From AP-16 sp963755055 (lineage in GTDB: Bacteria > Pseudomonadota > Alphaproteobacteria > Rhizobiales > Xanthobacteraceae), in contig CAVWIS010000020.1 in assembly GCA_963755055.1 (NCBI GenBank), forward strand, positions 186,001 to 250,000: 64,000 nt of DNA, written 5' to 3'. The stretch's first letter is position 1. The number at the start of each line of letters is the position of its first letter. The position numbers were made by a program, and so were the translations under genes. The notes beneath the pieces are model-generated. The model saw only the letters and a program-made list of their open reading frames with translations. It searched no databases and was not told where the DNA came from. Of the stretch, positions 1 to 8,518 are shown one piece after another.

Positions 1-2
1 GA

Positions 3-740
3 CTGCGCAAGCTCGCGCATCTCGCGTCCACCGGCTTCTTCGGACGCGTCATCTCCTTCAAGCTCGAGTTCGGCTGGTGGGTGTTCGACGGTACCGAGAC
101 GCCGTGCCAGCGGCCGAGCTGGAACTACCGGCGCGCCGGTGGCGGCGGGCTGATCCTCGACATGTATCCGCACTGGCGCTACGTGATCGAGGGCATTTTG
201 GGCCCGATCCGTCGGGTCGTGTCCGCAGCTTCCACGGCGACGCCGGTGCGGGTCGACGAGCGCGGCGAGCGCTATGCGGTCGACGTCGACGACACCTCGG
301 CCACCCTGGTCGAGCTCGACAGCGGGGCGATCGGGACGATCCTGGCATCCTGGGCGACCCGCGTGCGCCGCGACGATCTGCTGACGCTGCAGATCGACGG
401 GACGGCCGGATCGGCCGTCGCCGGCCTGCATCGCTGCTGGCTCCAGTCGATGGCCGACATGCCGAGGGCGAGCCACTTCAATCCCGGCGTCGATATCGGC
501 GCCGACTACCGCAACGGCTGGAGCGAGGCGCCCGACATGGGCCCGAACCCCAATCCATACCGTGTGGGCTGGGAGGACTTTTTGCGCCACGTCGTCGCCG
601 ACCGGCCGCTGCGGGCGGATTTCGCCGCCGGCATTCGTGACGTCCAGCTCGCCGAGGCCTGCTACCGCAGCACCGCTGCTGGACGGTGGGTGAGCCTCGA
701 CGAGGCGGCGGGAGGCAAAAGCCCCGAGCCTACCGGTTGA
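3..740 (+). CDS. Gfo/Idh/MocA family oxidoreductase, C-terminal part (5' truncated by window edge)
   Basis: The reading frame is open from base 3, so the gene begins before the window; about 245 residues are visible. What remains is the C-terminal alpha/beta domain of an NAD(P)-dependent dehydrogenase of the glucose-fructose oxidoreductase/inositol dehydrogenase type. Signs are a GGGLILDMYPHW stretch (the Gfo/Idh pattern with a conserved G-x-x-x-D...H), the motif SGAIGTILASWATR (beta strand that packs on the substrate), and an ending that mentions a DxxL(A)EAxYRS helix (VQLAEACYRS). The N-terminal Rossmann domain lies outside, so cofactor and substrate cannot be judged. Its last 79 bases overlap the end of the oppositely oriented binding-protein gene. 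Confidence 0.8.
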   Translation: MRKLAHLASTGFFGRVISFKLEFGWWVFDGTETPCQRPSWNYRRAGGGGLILDMYPHWRYVIEGILGPIRRVVSAASTATPVRVDERGERYAVDVDDTSATLVELDSGAIGTILASWATRVRRDDLLTLQIDGTAGSAVAGLHRCWLQSMADMPRASHFNPGVDIGADYRNGWSEAPDMGPNPNPYRVGWEDFLRHVVADRPLRADFAAGIRDVQLAEACYRSTAAGRWVSLDEAAGGKSPEPTG

Positions 741-1705
741 ACAGAACCGGTCCACTCGGCGCGGATCTTTTTCAGCTCGTCGGTCGACAGGCCCCGCCAA
801 TCGACCGGGATCAGTTTCAAGCTCTCGATGGGCGGCGCATAGTCCGGCAGCGGGCTGTTGAAGCCGGCGCGTCCGGAGATCAGCGCCAGCAGCACCACGC
901 CCTCCTCGGGCAGCATGAACTTGAGCTTGGCGCCCTTCTGATTGAGCTGGTAGGCCCGGGTCGGCATTCCCGAGACCGCCAGCAGGTCCTCGCCCGATAC
1001 CACCCGCCCGGCGATCTGCTCGGAGCGGATGAGGAACGACGGCTTCATCGCGGCGACCTGGCGAAAATAGTTCTGGTCGAGGACTTTTCTCAATCCCGCA
1101 TAGGTCGCCAGATAGGAGACCGACTGCGACACGTCGCCGACGCTGAGCCGTCCTTCCGGCACCGCGCCGATGACGTCCTTCCACGACTTGCCCTTGAACG
1201 ATGTCTGGTCGGCGTCCCACATCGGCACGAACAGATAGGCGCCGTTGAAGGCGAAGAAGCCCTTGCGGCCCAGCCCGGCGTCGATCACCCGCTGATAATG
1301 CCGGTATTGGGGCGAATCATACTCCAGCGCATCGCCGGCGGCGGCGCGCTCGAACACCCACGAGGGCGAGCCGATCGCCGCGATGTCGATGGTCACCTTA
1401 TTGGCGGCGATCTCCTGCTCCACCCGGGTAACCAGGTTGGCGGTCGCCGACAGCGAATAGTTGACCTTGAAGGAGTCCGGCAGTCCGTAATACTTGCGGA
1501 ACGCCGCGGTCAGCGCGTCGTTGGTTTGCGGCTGGATGACGACGTCCCAATAGGTGAGGCTGGCTTCCTTGCGGGCGCCGTCGATCAGCTGCTCGATGCG
1601 CGCCTTCTCCTCGGGCGATGCACCGCGCAACGCCGGAATGTCCTGCGCGCCGGCAGCGGAGACGAGGAGCGCGGTGGTGACGCCCGCGAGCAGCAGTTTT
1701 GACAT
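662..1705 (-). CDS. Periplasmic extracellular solute-binding protein (ABC-type, iron/spermidine-like fold)
   Basis: 347 residues starting at ATG 1705 with a clear Sec signal peptide (MSKLLLAGVTTALLVSAAGAQ). The mature part begins with a charged helix and then EASLTYWDVVIQP, the usual first strand of family 1/8 solute-binding proteins, followed by AAFRKYYGLPDSFKVNYS. Such proteins capture a substrate in the periplasm and deliver it to an ABC permease. No permease or ATPase gene is next to it within the window; the gene reads toward the left edge but converges on the Gfo/Idh gene, so a transport operon there is unlikely. Substrate unknown. The frame stays open far upstream of the start (antisense to the next two genes), which is a GC-rich artefact. 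Confidence 0.8.
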   Translation of the reverse strand: MSKLLLAGVTTALLVSAAGAQDIPALRGASPEEKARIEQLIDGARKEASLTYWDVVIQPQTNDALTAAFRKYYGLPDSFKVNYSLSATANLVTRVEQEIAANKVTIDIAAIGSPSWVFERAAAGDALEYDSPQYRHYQRVIDAGLGRKGFFAFNGAYLFVPMWDADQTSFKGKSWKDVIGAVPEGRLSVGDVSQSVSYLATYAGLRKVLDQNYFRQVAAMKPSFLIRSEQIAGRVVSGEDLLAVSGMPTRAYQLNQKGAKLKFMLPEEGVVLLALISGRAGFNSPLPDYAPPIESLKLIPVDWRGLSTDELKKIRAEWTGSVQPVGSGLLPPAASSRLTHRPAAVLR

Positions 1706-1840
1706 GCGACGTTCCGTTTCTGACGATTGAAAGTCGAAGGCCGTGGCCGGCTGGAGCCGGGCCGAGCCAGGGCAGGTCCCATAGCAGAGGAGCCGCATCG
1801 CTCGCGACCGAAATATTTGGCATGATCCGGCGGAGCGAAC

Positions 1841-3055
1841 GTGACCGCGGGAGGAAGCGATGGCGGTGGCATGCCGATGAACCGCGAGCTGCCCACGGGA
1901 GCCTCGGGCTCCGGTGGTGGCACGAGCCCGTTCTATTCCGAGCAGCACGAGGCGTTCCGCGCCACCATGCGCCGTTTCGTCGAGCGCGAGATCGCGCCGT
2001 TCGTCGACCAATGGGATGAGGCCGAAAGCTTTCCGCGCGAGCTCTACCGCAAGGCCGCAGAGGTCGGCCTGCTCGGGCTCGGTTTTCCCGAAGCATTCGG
2101 CGGCGTTCCGTCCGACCGGTTCTACGCCATCGTCGCCAGCCAGGAGCTTGCGCGGGCGGGTTCCGGCGGCGTCAGCGCCAGCCTGATGAGCCACACGATC
2201 GGCGCGCCGCCGATCGCCCGCCTCGGGTCGGAATCGATGCGTGCGCGCGTGCTGCCGCAGATCCTGTCGGGCGAGAAGATCAGTGCGCTCGCCATCACCG
2301 AGCCGGAGGGCGGCTCGGACGTCGCCAATCTGCGCACCAGCGCCCGCCGCGACGGTGATCATTACGTCGTCAACGGCACGAAGACCTTCATCACCTCGGG
2401 CATGCGCGCCGATTTCGTCACGCTGGCGGTCCGCACCGGCGGCCCGGGCATTTCCGGCATCTCGTTGATCCTGATCGAGGCAGGCATGCCGGGCTTTTCC
2501 CGCACGGCGCTGAAGAAGATGGGCTGGTGGGCCTCCGATACGGCGACGCTCCATTTCGACGACGTGAAGGTGCCGGCCGAGAACCTGATCGGCGAGGAGA
2601 GCCAGGGTTTTCGCGGCATCATGCAGAACTTCAACGGCGAGCGCCTCGGCATGGCGGCGAGCTGCAACGGGTTTGCCGCCGTCTGCCTCGAGGAGGCGAC
2701 CGCCTGGGCCCGCGAGCGGCGCGCCTTCGGCAAGCGGCTGATCGAGCAGCAGGTGATCCGCCACAAGCTCGTCGACATGGCGATGCGCATCAACGCGACG
2801 CAGGCCTATCTCGAGCAGCTCGCCTGGCGGGTCGAGCAGGGCCAGTCCCCAGTCGCCGACATCGCCATGCTGAAGAACCAGGCGACCCGCACCATGGCGT
2901 TCTGCGCCTCCGAGGCGGTGCAGATCCACGGCGGCATGGGCTTCATGCGCGGCACCAAGGTCGAGCGGATCTATCGCGAGGTGAAGGTCAATGCCATCGG
3001 CGGTGGCGCCGAGGAGATCATGAAGGAGCTGGCTGCCCGGCAAATGGGGCTGTGA
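1841..3055 (+). CDS. Acyl-CoA dehydrogenase
   Basis: 404 residues, a complete acyl-CoA dehydrogenase: FAD-dependent alpha,beta-desaturation of an acyl-CoA, electrons passing to ETF. Visible motifs are the FAD-binding signature AITEPEGGSDVANLRTSA, then TKTFITSG, the middle beta domain, and the C-terminal signature IHGGMGFMRGTKVERIYRE. At the usual catalytic Glu position (YEG in medium-chain enzymes) there is IGGG, while a Glu lies at residue 267 in NGERLGMAA, the place used by isovaleryl-CoA and long-chain dehydrogenases. The start is uncertain: GTG 1841 has GGAG five bases upstream; ATG 1871 lies 15 bases after a GGGAGGA. No beta-oxidation partners adjoin it. Substrate class is inference only. 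Confidence 0.93.
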   Translation: MTAGGSDGGGMPMNRELPTGASGSGGGTSPFYSEQHEAFRATMRRFVEREIAPFVDQWDEAESFPRELYRKAAEVGLLGLGFPEAFGGVPSDRFYAIVASQELARAGSGGVSASLMSHTIGAPPIARLGSESMRARVLPQILSGEKISALAITEPEGGSDVANLRTSARRDGDHYVVNGTKTFITSGMRADFVTLAVRTGGPGISGISLILIEAGMPGFSRTALKKMGWWASDTATLHFDDVKVPAENLIGEESQGFRGIMQNFNGERLGMAASCNGFAAVCLEEATAWARERRAFGKRLIEQQVIRHKLVDMAMRINATQAYLEQLAWRVEQGQSPVADIAMLKNQATRTMAFCASEAVQIHGGMGFMRGTKVERIYREVKVNAIGGGAEEIMKELAARQMGL

Positions 3056-3223
3056 GCGGGTGAAGACCCGGCCGCAAGCCCTTCGGATCAGCCCCATTCC
3101 ACCGCCACCGATCGTCAAAATGCCCGAAATGCCGCAGCATGATGCGGGTGGGGAGGATCGGCGTGGCGCGCTCTCGGCTGGGCGTCGGCGTCGGCGTTCG
3201 ATGAAGCCGGTGGCGAGGCCATC

Positions 3224-4054
3224 ATGCGGCGCGGTTTTCTGCGACTGGCGGCTTTGCTCGCCTGCCTTGCGATATCGATGCTCCCGGCCCTCGGCGCCAC
3301 CTGCGAGGATCCAGGCGGATTTTCCACTTGGCTCGAAACGTTCAAGCAGGAGGCGGCCGCGGAGGGGATCTCCCAGAGCACCCTCGGGTCGGCGCTCGGC
3401 GGCGTGGAGTTCGATCCCGGGATCCTTGCCAAGGACCATCGGCAGGGCGTCTTTCGCCAGAGCTTCGAGCAGTTCTCCGGCCGGATGATCTCGGCCTACC
3501 GCATGAAGAAGGGAACGAGCCTGCTCAAGCGCCACGCCGGCCTGTTCTCGCGCATCGAGGAGCAGTTCGGCGTGCCCGGTCCGGTCCTGGTGGCGATCTG
3601 GGGGCTGGAGACCGATTTCGGCGCCGATTCCGGCAAGCTGCCGACGCTGCGCTCGCTGGCGACGCTCGCCTACGACTGCCGGCGCTCGGAGATGTTCCGT
3701 GCCGAGCTTCTCGACGCGCTGCGCATCATCGACCGTGGCGACATGAGCGCTGCCGAGATGCGCGGCGCCTGGGCGGGCGAGATCGGCCAGACCCAGTTCA
3801 TGCCATCGTCCTACATGAAGTTCGCCGTCGATTTCGACGGCGACGGCCGGCGCGACCTGATCCGCAGCTCATCCGACGCGCTCGCCTCGACGGCGAACTA
3901 TCTCAAGGGCTACGGCTGGCGCCGCGGCCAGAAGTGGGGCGACGGGTCCGACAATTTCCAGGTGCTGCTGCAGTGGAACAAGTCGATGGTCTATTCGCGG
4001 ACCATCGCGGCGTTTGCCGAAAGGCTTGCCACCACGACGTCCGCCGGGCAATGA
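3224..4054 (+). CDS. Lytic murein transglycosylase, MltB/SLT_2 family
   Basis: 276 residues with an N-terminal signal peptide (LAALLACLAISMLPALGA). It cleaves the MurNAc-GlcNAc bond of peptidoglycan, leaving 1,6-anhydro ends. The SLT_2 domain occupies most of the mature protein; the catalytic Glu is in WGLETDFGADSG (about residue 127) and the second conserved block EIGQTQFMPSSYMKF follows. YDCRRSEMFRAEL and DFDGDGRRDL are also typical. There is no peptidoglycan-binding domain at the C terminus, so this is the short form. The two genes downstream on the same strand are small exported proteins with short spacing, possibly co-transcribed. Confidence 0.93.
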   Translation: MRRGFLRLAALLACLAISMLPALGATCEDPGGFSTWLETFKQEAAAEGISQSTLGSALGGVEFDPGILAKDHRQGVFRQSFEQFSGRMISAYRMKKGTSLLKRHAGLFSRIEEQFGVPGPVLVAIWGLETDFGADSGKLPTLRSLATLAYDCRRSEMFRAELLDALRIIDRGDMSAAEMRGAWAGEIGQTQFMPSSYMKFAVDFDGDGRRDLIRSSSDALASTANYLKGYGWRRGQKWGDGSDNFQVLLQWNKSMVYSRTIAAFAERLATTTSAGQ

Positions 4055-4103
4055 AACCGGAATGCCTCCCGGCGATCGGCCGGGCGGCGTTTCGGATCGC
4101 GCA

Positions 4104-4586
4104 ATGATCTCTCGCCTGTTGATCGTGGCGGCGCTTGCAGTGACCGCGCTGGGCTTTTCTGCCCAGGCCCAGTCGCGCAAGCCGACCGCCGCGGAAACCA
4201 AGGCGGTGCGCGACTGCGTGGCGAAGTTCGCCGACGACGTGGGGGAGGCGGAGCGCAACTGTCTGTTCCGGCTCGTCGCCGGTCCCTGCGCCGAACGCGC
4301 GGAAAACCAAGCCAATCTCGATCAGGCGGAGTGCCATCGGATCGAGGCGTCGATCTGGGATGATCTGCTCAACGAGGCTTATCGCGAGCTGCGCGACGAG
4401 CTCGACAAGGAGCAGCAGACCAAGCTCCGCGAGATGCAGCAGGCCTGGATCGCCTCGCGGGACAGGACCTGCGCGTTCTATCACCACAAGATCAGGGGCT
4501 CGATGGCAGTCCCGATGGCTGCCGTCTGCCTTGCCCGGGAAACCGAGCGGCGCGCGATGCTGCTGAAAAGCCTTGGCGGATTGTGA
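4104..4586 (+). CDS. LprI-like (DUF1311) small periplasmic protein
   Basis: 160 residues from ATG 4104, chosen because it opens directly onto a signal peptide (ISRLLIVAALAVTALGFSAQAQ). The mature protein is helical and carries conserved cysteines in the DUF1311/lysozyme-inhibitor LprI pattern: AECHRIEASIWDDLLNEAY, EMQQAWIASRDRTCAFY, and a late AVCLARETERR. In family members the paired Cys residues are disulfide-bonded, and some inhibit c-type lysozyme. The nearby transglycosylase fits an envelope role, but inhibition is not shown by sequence. Confidence 0.8.
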   Translation: MISRLLIVAALAVTALGFSAQAQSRKPTAAETKAVRDCVAKFADDVGEAERNCLFRLVAGPCAERAENQANLDQAECHRIEASIWDDLLNEAYRELRDELDKEQQTKLREMQQAWIASRDRTCAFYHHKIRGSMAVPMAAVCLARETERRAMLLKSLGGL

Positions 4587-4611
4587 ACCGCCGCCGAACG
4601 AGGACGCCTGC

Positions 4612-5055
4612 ATGAAGATCCTTGCTGCGCTTGCCGCGATTGCCGCCGCGGCCTCCATGACGTCCCAGCCGTGCCTTGCCGAAGGCCCGCAACCGGGCCT
4701 GTGGAAGCTCACCACGAAGAGCCTGATTCCGGGCGTGCCGATGGCTGAGAATTCGCATACAGCCTGCATCACGCCGGAAATGGTCAAGGATCCCGCGAGC
4801 GCGTTCGCCCGCCAGAGCGCCCTGCAGAACGCCACGCAGACCGGATGCCAGCAGACGCATCATTTCACCGGCATCACCTTGTCGTGGAGCATGATGTGTA
4901 CCGGCAAGTCGGCGATGTCGGGAAGCGGCGCCATGACGTTCGACAGCCCGCAGCACTATTCCGGGACGTTCACGATGACCGGATCGGATCCCGCCCGGCC
5001 GATGACTGTGACCACGACGATGGAGGGACAGCGGGTCGGGGAATGCGACAAGTAG
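4612..5055 (+). CDS. DUF3617 family exported protein
   Basis: 147 residues from ATG 4612, starting with a signal peptide (ILAALAAIAAAASMTSQPCLA). The mature part follows the DUF3617 pattern: PGLWKLTTKS near the start, a Cys in SHTACITPEMV, a second Cys-containing strand in QTGCQQTHHFTG, then MMCTGK, ending in TTTMEGQRVGECDK with a final Cys. The family is widespread in alphaproteobacteria and has no established function. It lies 25 bases after the LprI-like gene and may share its transcript. Confidence 0.78.
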   Translation: MKILAALAAIAAAASMTSQPCLAEGPQPGLWKLTTKSLIPGVPMAENSHTACITPEMVKDPASAFARQSALQNATQTGCQQTHHFTGITLSWSMMCTGKSAMSGSGAMTFDSPQHYSGTFTMTGSDPARPMTVTTTMEGQRVGECDK

Positions 5056-5266
5056 GCGACCGGCCCCCTCCGCCGCCCTCCGTCGCTTCTTCTCCAGCGG
5101 GCATGCCGCATCGAGCGGCTGGAACGCCTGGTCGCCCCGCCAGCGGCAACCCGGCACCACATCGATCTTGCGCCGGCGAATCGGAAAGAGCACCTTGCCG
5201 CCCGTCTTGGCGAAGCGGACGCTGTGGGCCCTGGCGACGCAATACACGTATAACGGGAATATCCGA

Positions 5267-5413
5267 ATGGCTGCAGCCCGGCATGCCGCAGCGACTATTC
5301 CAGGCGCGCGACTTTCGGTCTATGAGGGGGCCGGCCACGCCCCGTCCCGCTAGGTTCGGCGGGTCGACGCCGAGCTTGCTGCCTTTGTGCGCGACGCGAA
5401 CAAGGGAAACCAG
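5267..5413 (+). pseudogene. Relic of an alpha/beta hydrolase C terminus
   Basis: In one frame this stretch reads AARHAAATIPGARLSVYEGAGHAPSR, a TAG at 5351, then VRRVDAELAAFVRDAN. That is the end of an alpha/beta hydrolase: the strand after IPGARL, the catalytic-His motif GAGHAP, and the last helix RVDAELAAFV. The distance between GHAP and RVDAE equals that of intact homologues, so the TAG is an in-frame nonsense change and not a shift. No N-terminal part with a GxSxG nucleophile elbow is present upstream; the 5' boundary near 5267 is approximate. I read it as a decayed fragment. Confidence 0.5.
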
Positions 5414-5455
5414 ACTGTCACCGACCATACACCCGCACGAAAGGGGGACGACTAC

Positions 5456-5950
5456 ATGTCATTGCGATCGACGAGAATCGGTGCCCACCTGATTGGAGGC
5501 GCATGTGCTGTCGCGTTTCTGCTCGCGTCCGTCGCCGCCCATGCCCAGTCGGGCCCGTTCGCCATGCTCGGCGGCGCCTGGGGGGGAACCGGGACCATCA
5601 AGCTGACCGACGGCGGCAGCGAGCGGATCCGTTGCAAGGCGAGCTATGATCTCGTCAGCAACAACAATGTCACGTTGAACCTGACCTGCGCCAGCGACAG
5701 CTACAAGTTCGTCCTGCTCGGGAACATGCTGTCCACCGGCGGCGTGATCAGCGGAAACTGGACGGAGCAGACCCGCAGCGTCGCCGGCACCGTCAGCGGC
5801 CGCGTCGCCGGCAACAACATCTCGGTGACCACGGCTGGTGCGCTCAATGCCAGCTTGTCGCTGGTCAGCTCCGGTGCCACGCAGACCATCACGCTGCGCT
5901 CGCAGGGCACCAGCATCCAGCAGATGGTGATCTCGATGAAGCGGACCTGA
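5456..5950 (+). CDS. Exported hypothetical protein
   Basis: 164 residues from ATG 5456, preceded by AAGGGGGA as ribosome binding site. A signal peptide (GGACAVAFLLASVAAHAQS) is followed by a beta-rich domain with the pattern GGAWGGTGTIKLTDGGSERIRCKASY, two cysteines, and regularly spaced Gly/Ser/Asn strands, ending in QQMVISMKRT. This looks like a small periplasmic beta-barrel or lipocalin-like fold found in bradyrhizobia; I know no function for it. The gene is followed by a strong inverted repeat. Confidence 0.7.
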   Translation: MSLRSTRIGAHLIGGACAVAFLLASVAAHAQSGPFAMLGGAWGGTGTIKLTDGGSERIRCKASYDLVSNNNVTLNLTCASDSYKFVLLGNMLSTGGVISGNWTEQTRSVAGTVSGRVAGNNISVTTAGALNASLSLVSSGATQTITLRSQGTSIQQMVISMKRT

Positions 5951-5962
5951 CCGGCACAACGT

Positions 5963-6002
5963 CGGACTGGCCGCGCGACCGATCCGGTCCCCGGCCAGTC
6001 CG
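5963..6002. terminator. Bidirectional hairpin between convergent genes
   Basis: CGGACTGGCCG (5963-5973) and CGGCCAGTCCG (5992-6002) form a perfect 11-bp stem; a second 5-bp stem GACCG/CGGTC is nested inside. It lies between the ends of the genes at 5950 (+) and 6008 (-). There is no T tract on either strand, so termination by the hairpin alone is inferred. Confidence 0.5.
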
Positions 6003-6007
6003 CCGGG

Positions 6008-8395
6008 TCAGCTGCCGGGTGGCGCCAGTCTGGCCGGCTGGCCCCGGATCCGCCGCGCGATCTGCTGCAGGAACATCACGGTCGGCCGCAGGATCATGAG
6101 GTCGGCGGTCAGCGCCGCGATCATCGCGAAAGCGCTGAGCCAGCCGAACAGCCTGAGCGACGGCAGGTCGGAAAAGACCGTCACGGCAAGCCCGCAGGCG
6201 AGCACCACCGAGGTCAGGATCAGGGCGGGGCCGACCAGGACGGTCGCCCGCTCGACGCCGATGCCGGGATCCCTGTCGGGCCGGTCCTCCATGCGCAGCC
6301 GGTTGAGGAAGTGGATGGTGGCGCTGAGCCCCAGCCCGAACGAGACCGTGAGCGCCACGATGCTGGCGAACTGCAGGCCTTCGCCCATGGCCCACAGGAC
6401 GGTGCCCGACAGCACCACGGGAAAAATCCCCGGCAGGATGCTGGCGAACATCACCACCAGCGAGCGGAACGCGAGACCGATGAAGGCGGCGACGAAGACG
6501 ATCTCGATGGTCAGCCCGCGATTGAGCTTGCCGATCATGTTGGCGCTGTTGCGCGCCGCGATCGCCGACAGGCCGGTGACCGCGATCTCGTAGCCCGGGT
6601 GCTTGGCCCGCACGCTGCCGAGGGTCTTGTCGAGCTCCTCGACCACGGGCAGCAGCTGGCTCGCATCCTTGTCGGGAATCCGTCCCGACACCACCACGGC
6701 GTCCATCTCCTTGGTGATGAACCGCCGCGTCAGATAGCTCGGCAGCATGTCGACGTATTCCGCCAGCGTCTCCAGGTCGGACTTTCCGAGCTTTTCGAGG
6801 ATCCAGCGCCGCAGCGTCTCCACCGACCAGACGTTGCCGACGCCGGCCTGCTTCTCCACGATCGCGTGCACGTCGGCGATGGTCTCGATGGTCTCCGGCT
6901 CGAAAAGCGACCGGCCCTTGGGGAACGCGATCAGCACGTCGATCGGATTGGCTCCGGTGAGCTTGGCGTCGAGCCGGCTGCTCGCCGCGACCGCCTGCTG
7001 CCGGTCGGGCACCTGGTCGGCGAGGCGGTAGCGCGGCTCCAGGTTGAGGTAGATGGTGGCGAGCCCGGCGACCACCAGCACGCTGATCAGGCTGTACACC
7101 GCCGGGTGGCTCACCATGCGCTGGGCGATCCAGCCGCAGAAGCGGCGCAGCGCGTTGACGCCGATGTCGGACTTCTGCACGGAAGCGGCGAAGACCGCCT
7201 CCCGGCGCACCAGCAGGACGCCGAGCAGCGGCACCAGGGTCAGGACCGCGACCAGCGCGATCACCGTGGCGATCAGCCCGGCCTCCCCGAAGGTGCGGAT
7301 CAGGTCCGAGTTGGAGAACTGCAGGGCGATGAATGACAGGCCGGCGGTCCCGTGGGTGAGCACGCAGGCCGGCCCCACGACGAGGACGGCATTGCGGAAC
7401 GCCTGGAACTTGTCGGCCCCGGCGATCAGCCGGTCGCGCGCCGCAAAGGTCAGCTGCATGCTGTCGGCAAAACTGATCACCATGATCAGCGGCGTCATCA
7501 CGTTGAGGAACATGTTGAGCCGGAAATCGAGCCAGCCGAGCACGCCGAGCGACAGCAGGATGGCGAGCAGCGGCGGCGCCGCCGCGATGATCATGAACGA
7601 CACGCGGCGGAAGAACGCGATCGCGATCAGGCATCCGGCGGCGAAGCCGAAGGCATTGTAGATCAGCCGGTCGCGCTCGACCGCGTTGCGGATCTCGAGC
7701 TGCATGACCGGAATGCCCGCGAGCTCGACCTTGAGGCCCGACCCCGCCATGTCGGTGGCGACGGTCTTGCGCACCTCGGCGATGAGATCGCTCAGGCCCT
7801 TGGTGGCGACCACCGCCGGATCGAGCGCCAGCACGATCAGGGTGAGCGAGCCATCCTCGGAAAGGATCTTTCCGCGGATGATCTCGTTCGTCAGCACGTG
7901 CTCCTTGATCAATGTTTCGTAGGTCTCGCCGTAGGGCAGCTCCTCGGGAAACAGCGCTTTCGGGAGCTGGCCGCTCTCCGGCGACTCGCGAGCGGAGAAC
8001 AGCGAGATCAGCCCCTTGGTGTAGTCGATGAGCTGGAGGTCCAGGCAGAGCTCGCGCAGCTTTTCCAGCGAGCCGCGCTCAAGCAGGTTCTTGCCCTCAA
8101 TCACCACCAGGACGTCGAACTCGCTGGAGGGAAACCGCCGCGTGACCTCCTCGAACTGGCGGAACTCCGGGGTGTCGGAACGGAAAAGCTGGCTCAGCGA
8201 GTCGTCGACCTTGAGCCGGCCGAGCCCGAGCGCCGCGCCGACGCACAGCGCGATGAGCACGATGGCGGCGATCGCCGGAAACCGCAGCGATACCAGACCG
8301 ATCCGCTCGATCCCGAGCGCGATATTGTGCGGCTTCCTGGCGTGCCCCCCGGCATCGCCGGTCACCGGATCGGAGCTTCCAACGGACACGTCCAT
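6008..8395 (-). CDS. MMPL-family RND exporter
   Basis: 795 residues with the two-fold repeated architecture of MMPL/RND proteins: TM1 at about 35-58, a periplasmic porter loop to about 245, a block of five to six helices (roughly 250-405), TM7 near 430, a second loop to about 610, and a second block of helices to the end. Visible motifs include FRSDTPEFRQFEEV early in loop 1 and the second-block VALTVSFGLGLSATIHFLNR. The protein uses the proton gradient to move hydrophobic substrates (lipids, hopanoids) toward the outer envelope. No membrane-fusion or outer-membrane partner is adjacent. A CoA-ester metabolism pair follows upstream on the same strand, but 120 bases away, so a shared role is conjecture. 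Confidence 0.88.
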   Translation of the reverse strand: MDVSVGSSDPVTGDAGGHARKPHNIALGIERIGLVSLRFPAIAAIVLIALCVGAALGLGRLKVDDSLSQLFRSDTPEFRQFEEVTRRFPSSEFDVLVVIEGKNLLERGSLEKLRELCLDLQLIDYTKGLISLFSARESPESGQLPKALFPEELPYGETYETLIKEHVLTNEIIRGKILSEDGSLTLIVLALDPAVVATKGLSDLIAEVRKTVATDMAGSGLKVELAGIPVMQLEIRNAVERDRLIYNAFGFAAGCLIAIAFFRRVSFMIIAAAPPLLAILLSLGVLGWLDFRLNMFLNVMTPLIMVISFADSMQLTFAARDRLIAGADKFQAFRNAVLVVGPACVLTHGTAGLSFIALQFSNSDLIRTFGEAGLIATVIALVAVLTLVPLLGVLLVRREAVFAASVQKSDIGVNALRRFCGWIAQRMVSHPAVYSLISVLVVAGLATIYLNLEPRYRLADQVPDRQQAVAASSRLDAKLTGANPIDVLIAFPKGRSLFEPETIETIADVHAIVEKQAGVGNVWSVETLRRWILEKLGKSDLETLAEYVDMLPSYLTRRFITKEMDAVVVSGRIPDKDASQLLPVVEELDKTLGSVRAKHPGYEIAVTGLSAIAARNSANMIGKLNRGLTIEIVFVAAFIGLAFRSLVVMFASILPGIFPVVLSGTVLWAMGEGLQFASIVALTVSFGLGLSATIHFLNRLRMEDRPDRDPGIGVERATVLVGPALILTSVVLACGLAVTVFSDLPSLRLFGWLSAFAMIAALTADLMILRPTVMFLQQIARRIRGQPARLAPPGS

Positions 8396-8518
8396 CTCGG
8401 GGCAAAACCTCTGCCGATTCCCGGCGCTACATGACCTTCTCGCCTCGGGGGCGTCAAATGCTTTCCCGGCGGCTAACCCGCGCAGGTCGCGCCCTTCCGG
8501 CCGCGCCGGTGGCCTGAA

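Noticed and set aside
662..3535. A 957-codon minus-strand frame covering the binding protein and running antisense through the acyl-CoA dehydrogenase and transglycosylase
   Set aside because: Only the last 347 codons have a signal peptide and family motifs; the rest is the antisense of well-conserved genes, a usual effect of high GC.
5056..5247. A minus-strand frame (FAKTGGKVLFPIRRRKIDVV) antisense to the end of the DUF3617 gene
   Set aside because: Protein-like for about 60 residues but continues across the DUF3617 gene without signal; no start, no family recognised.
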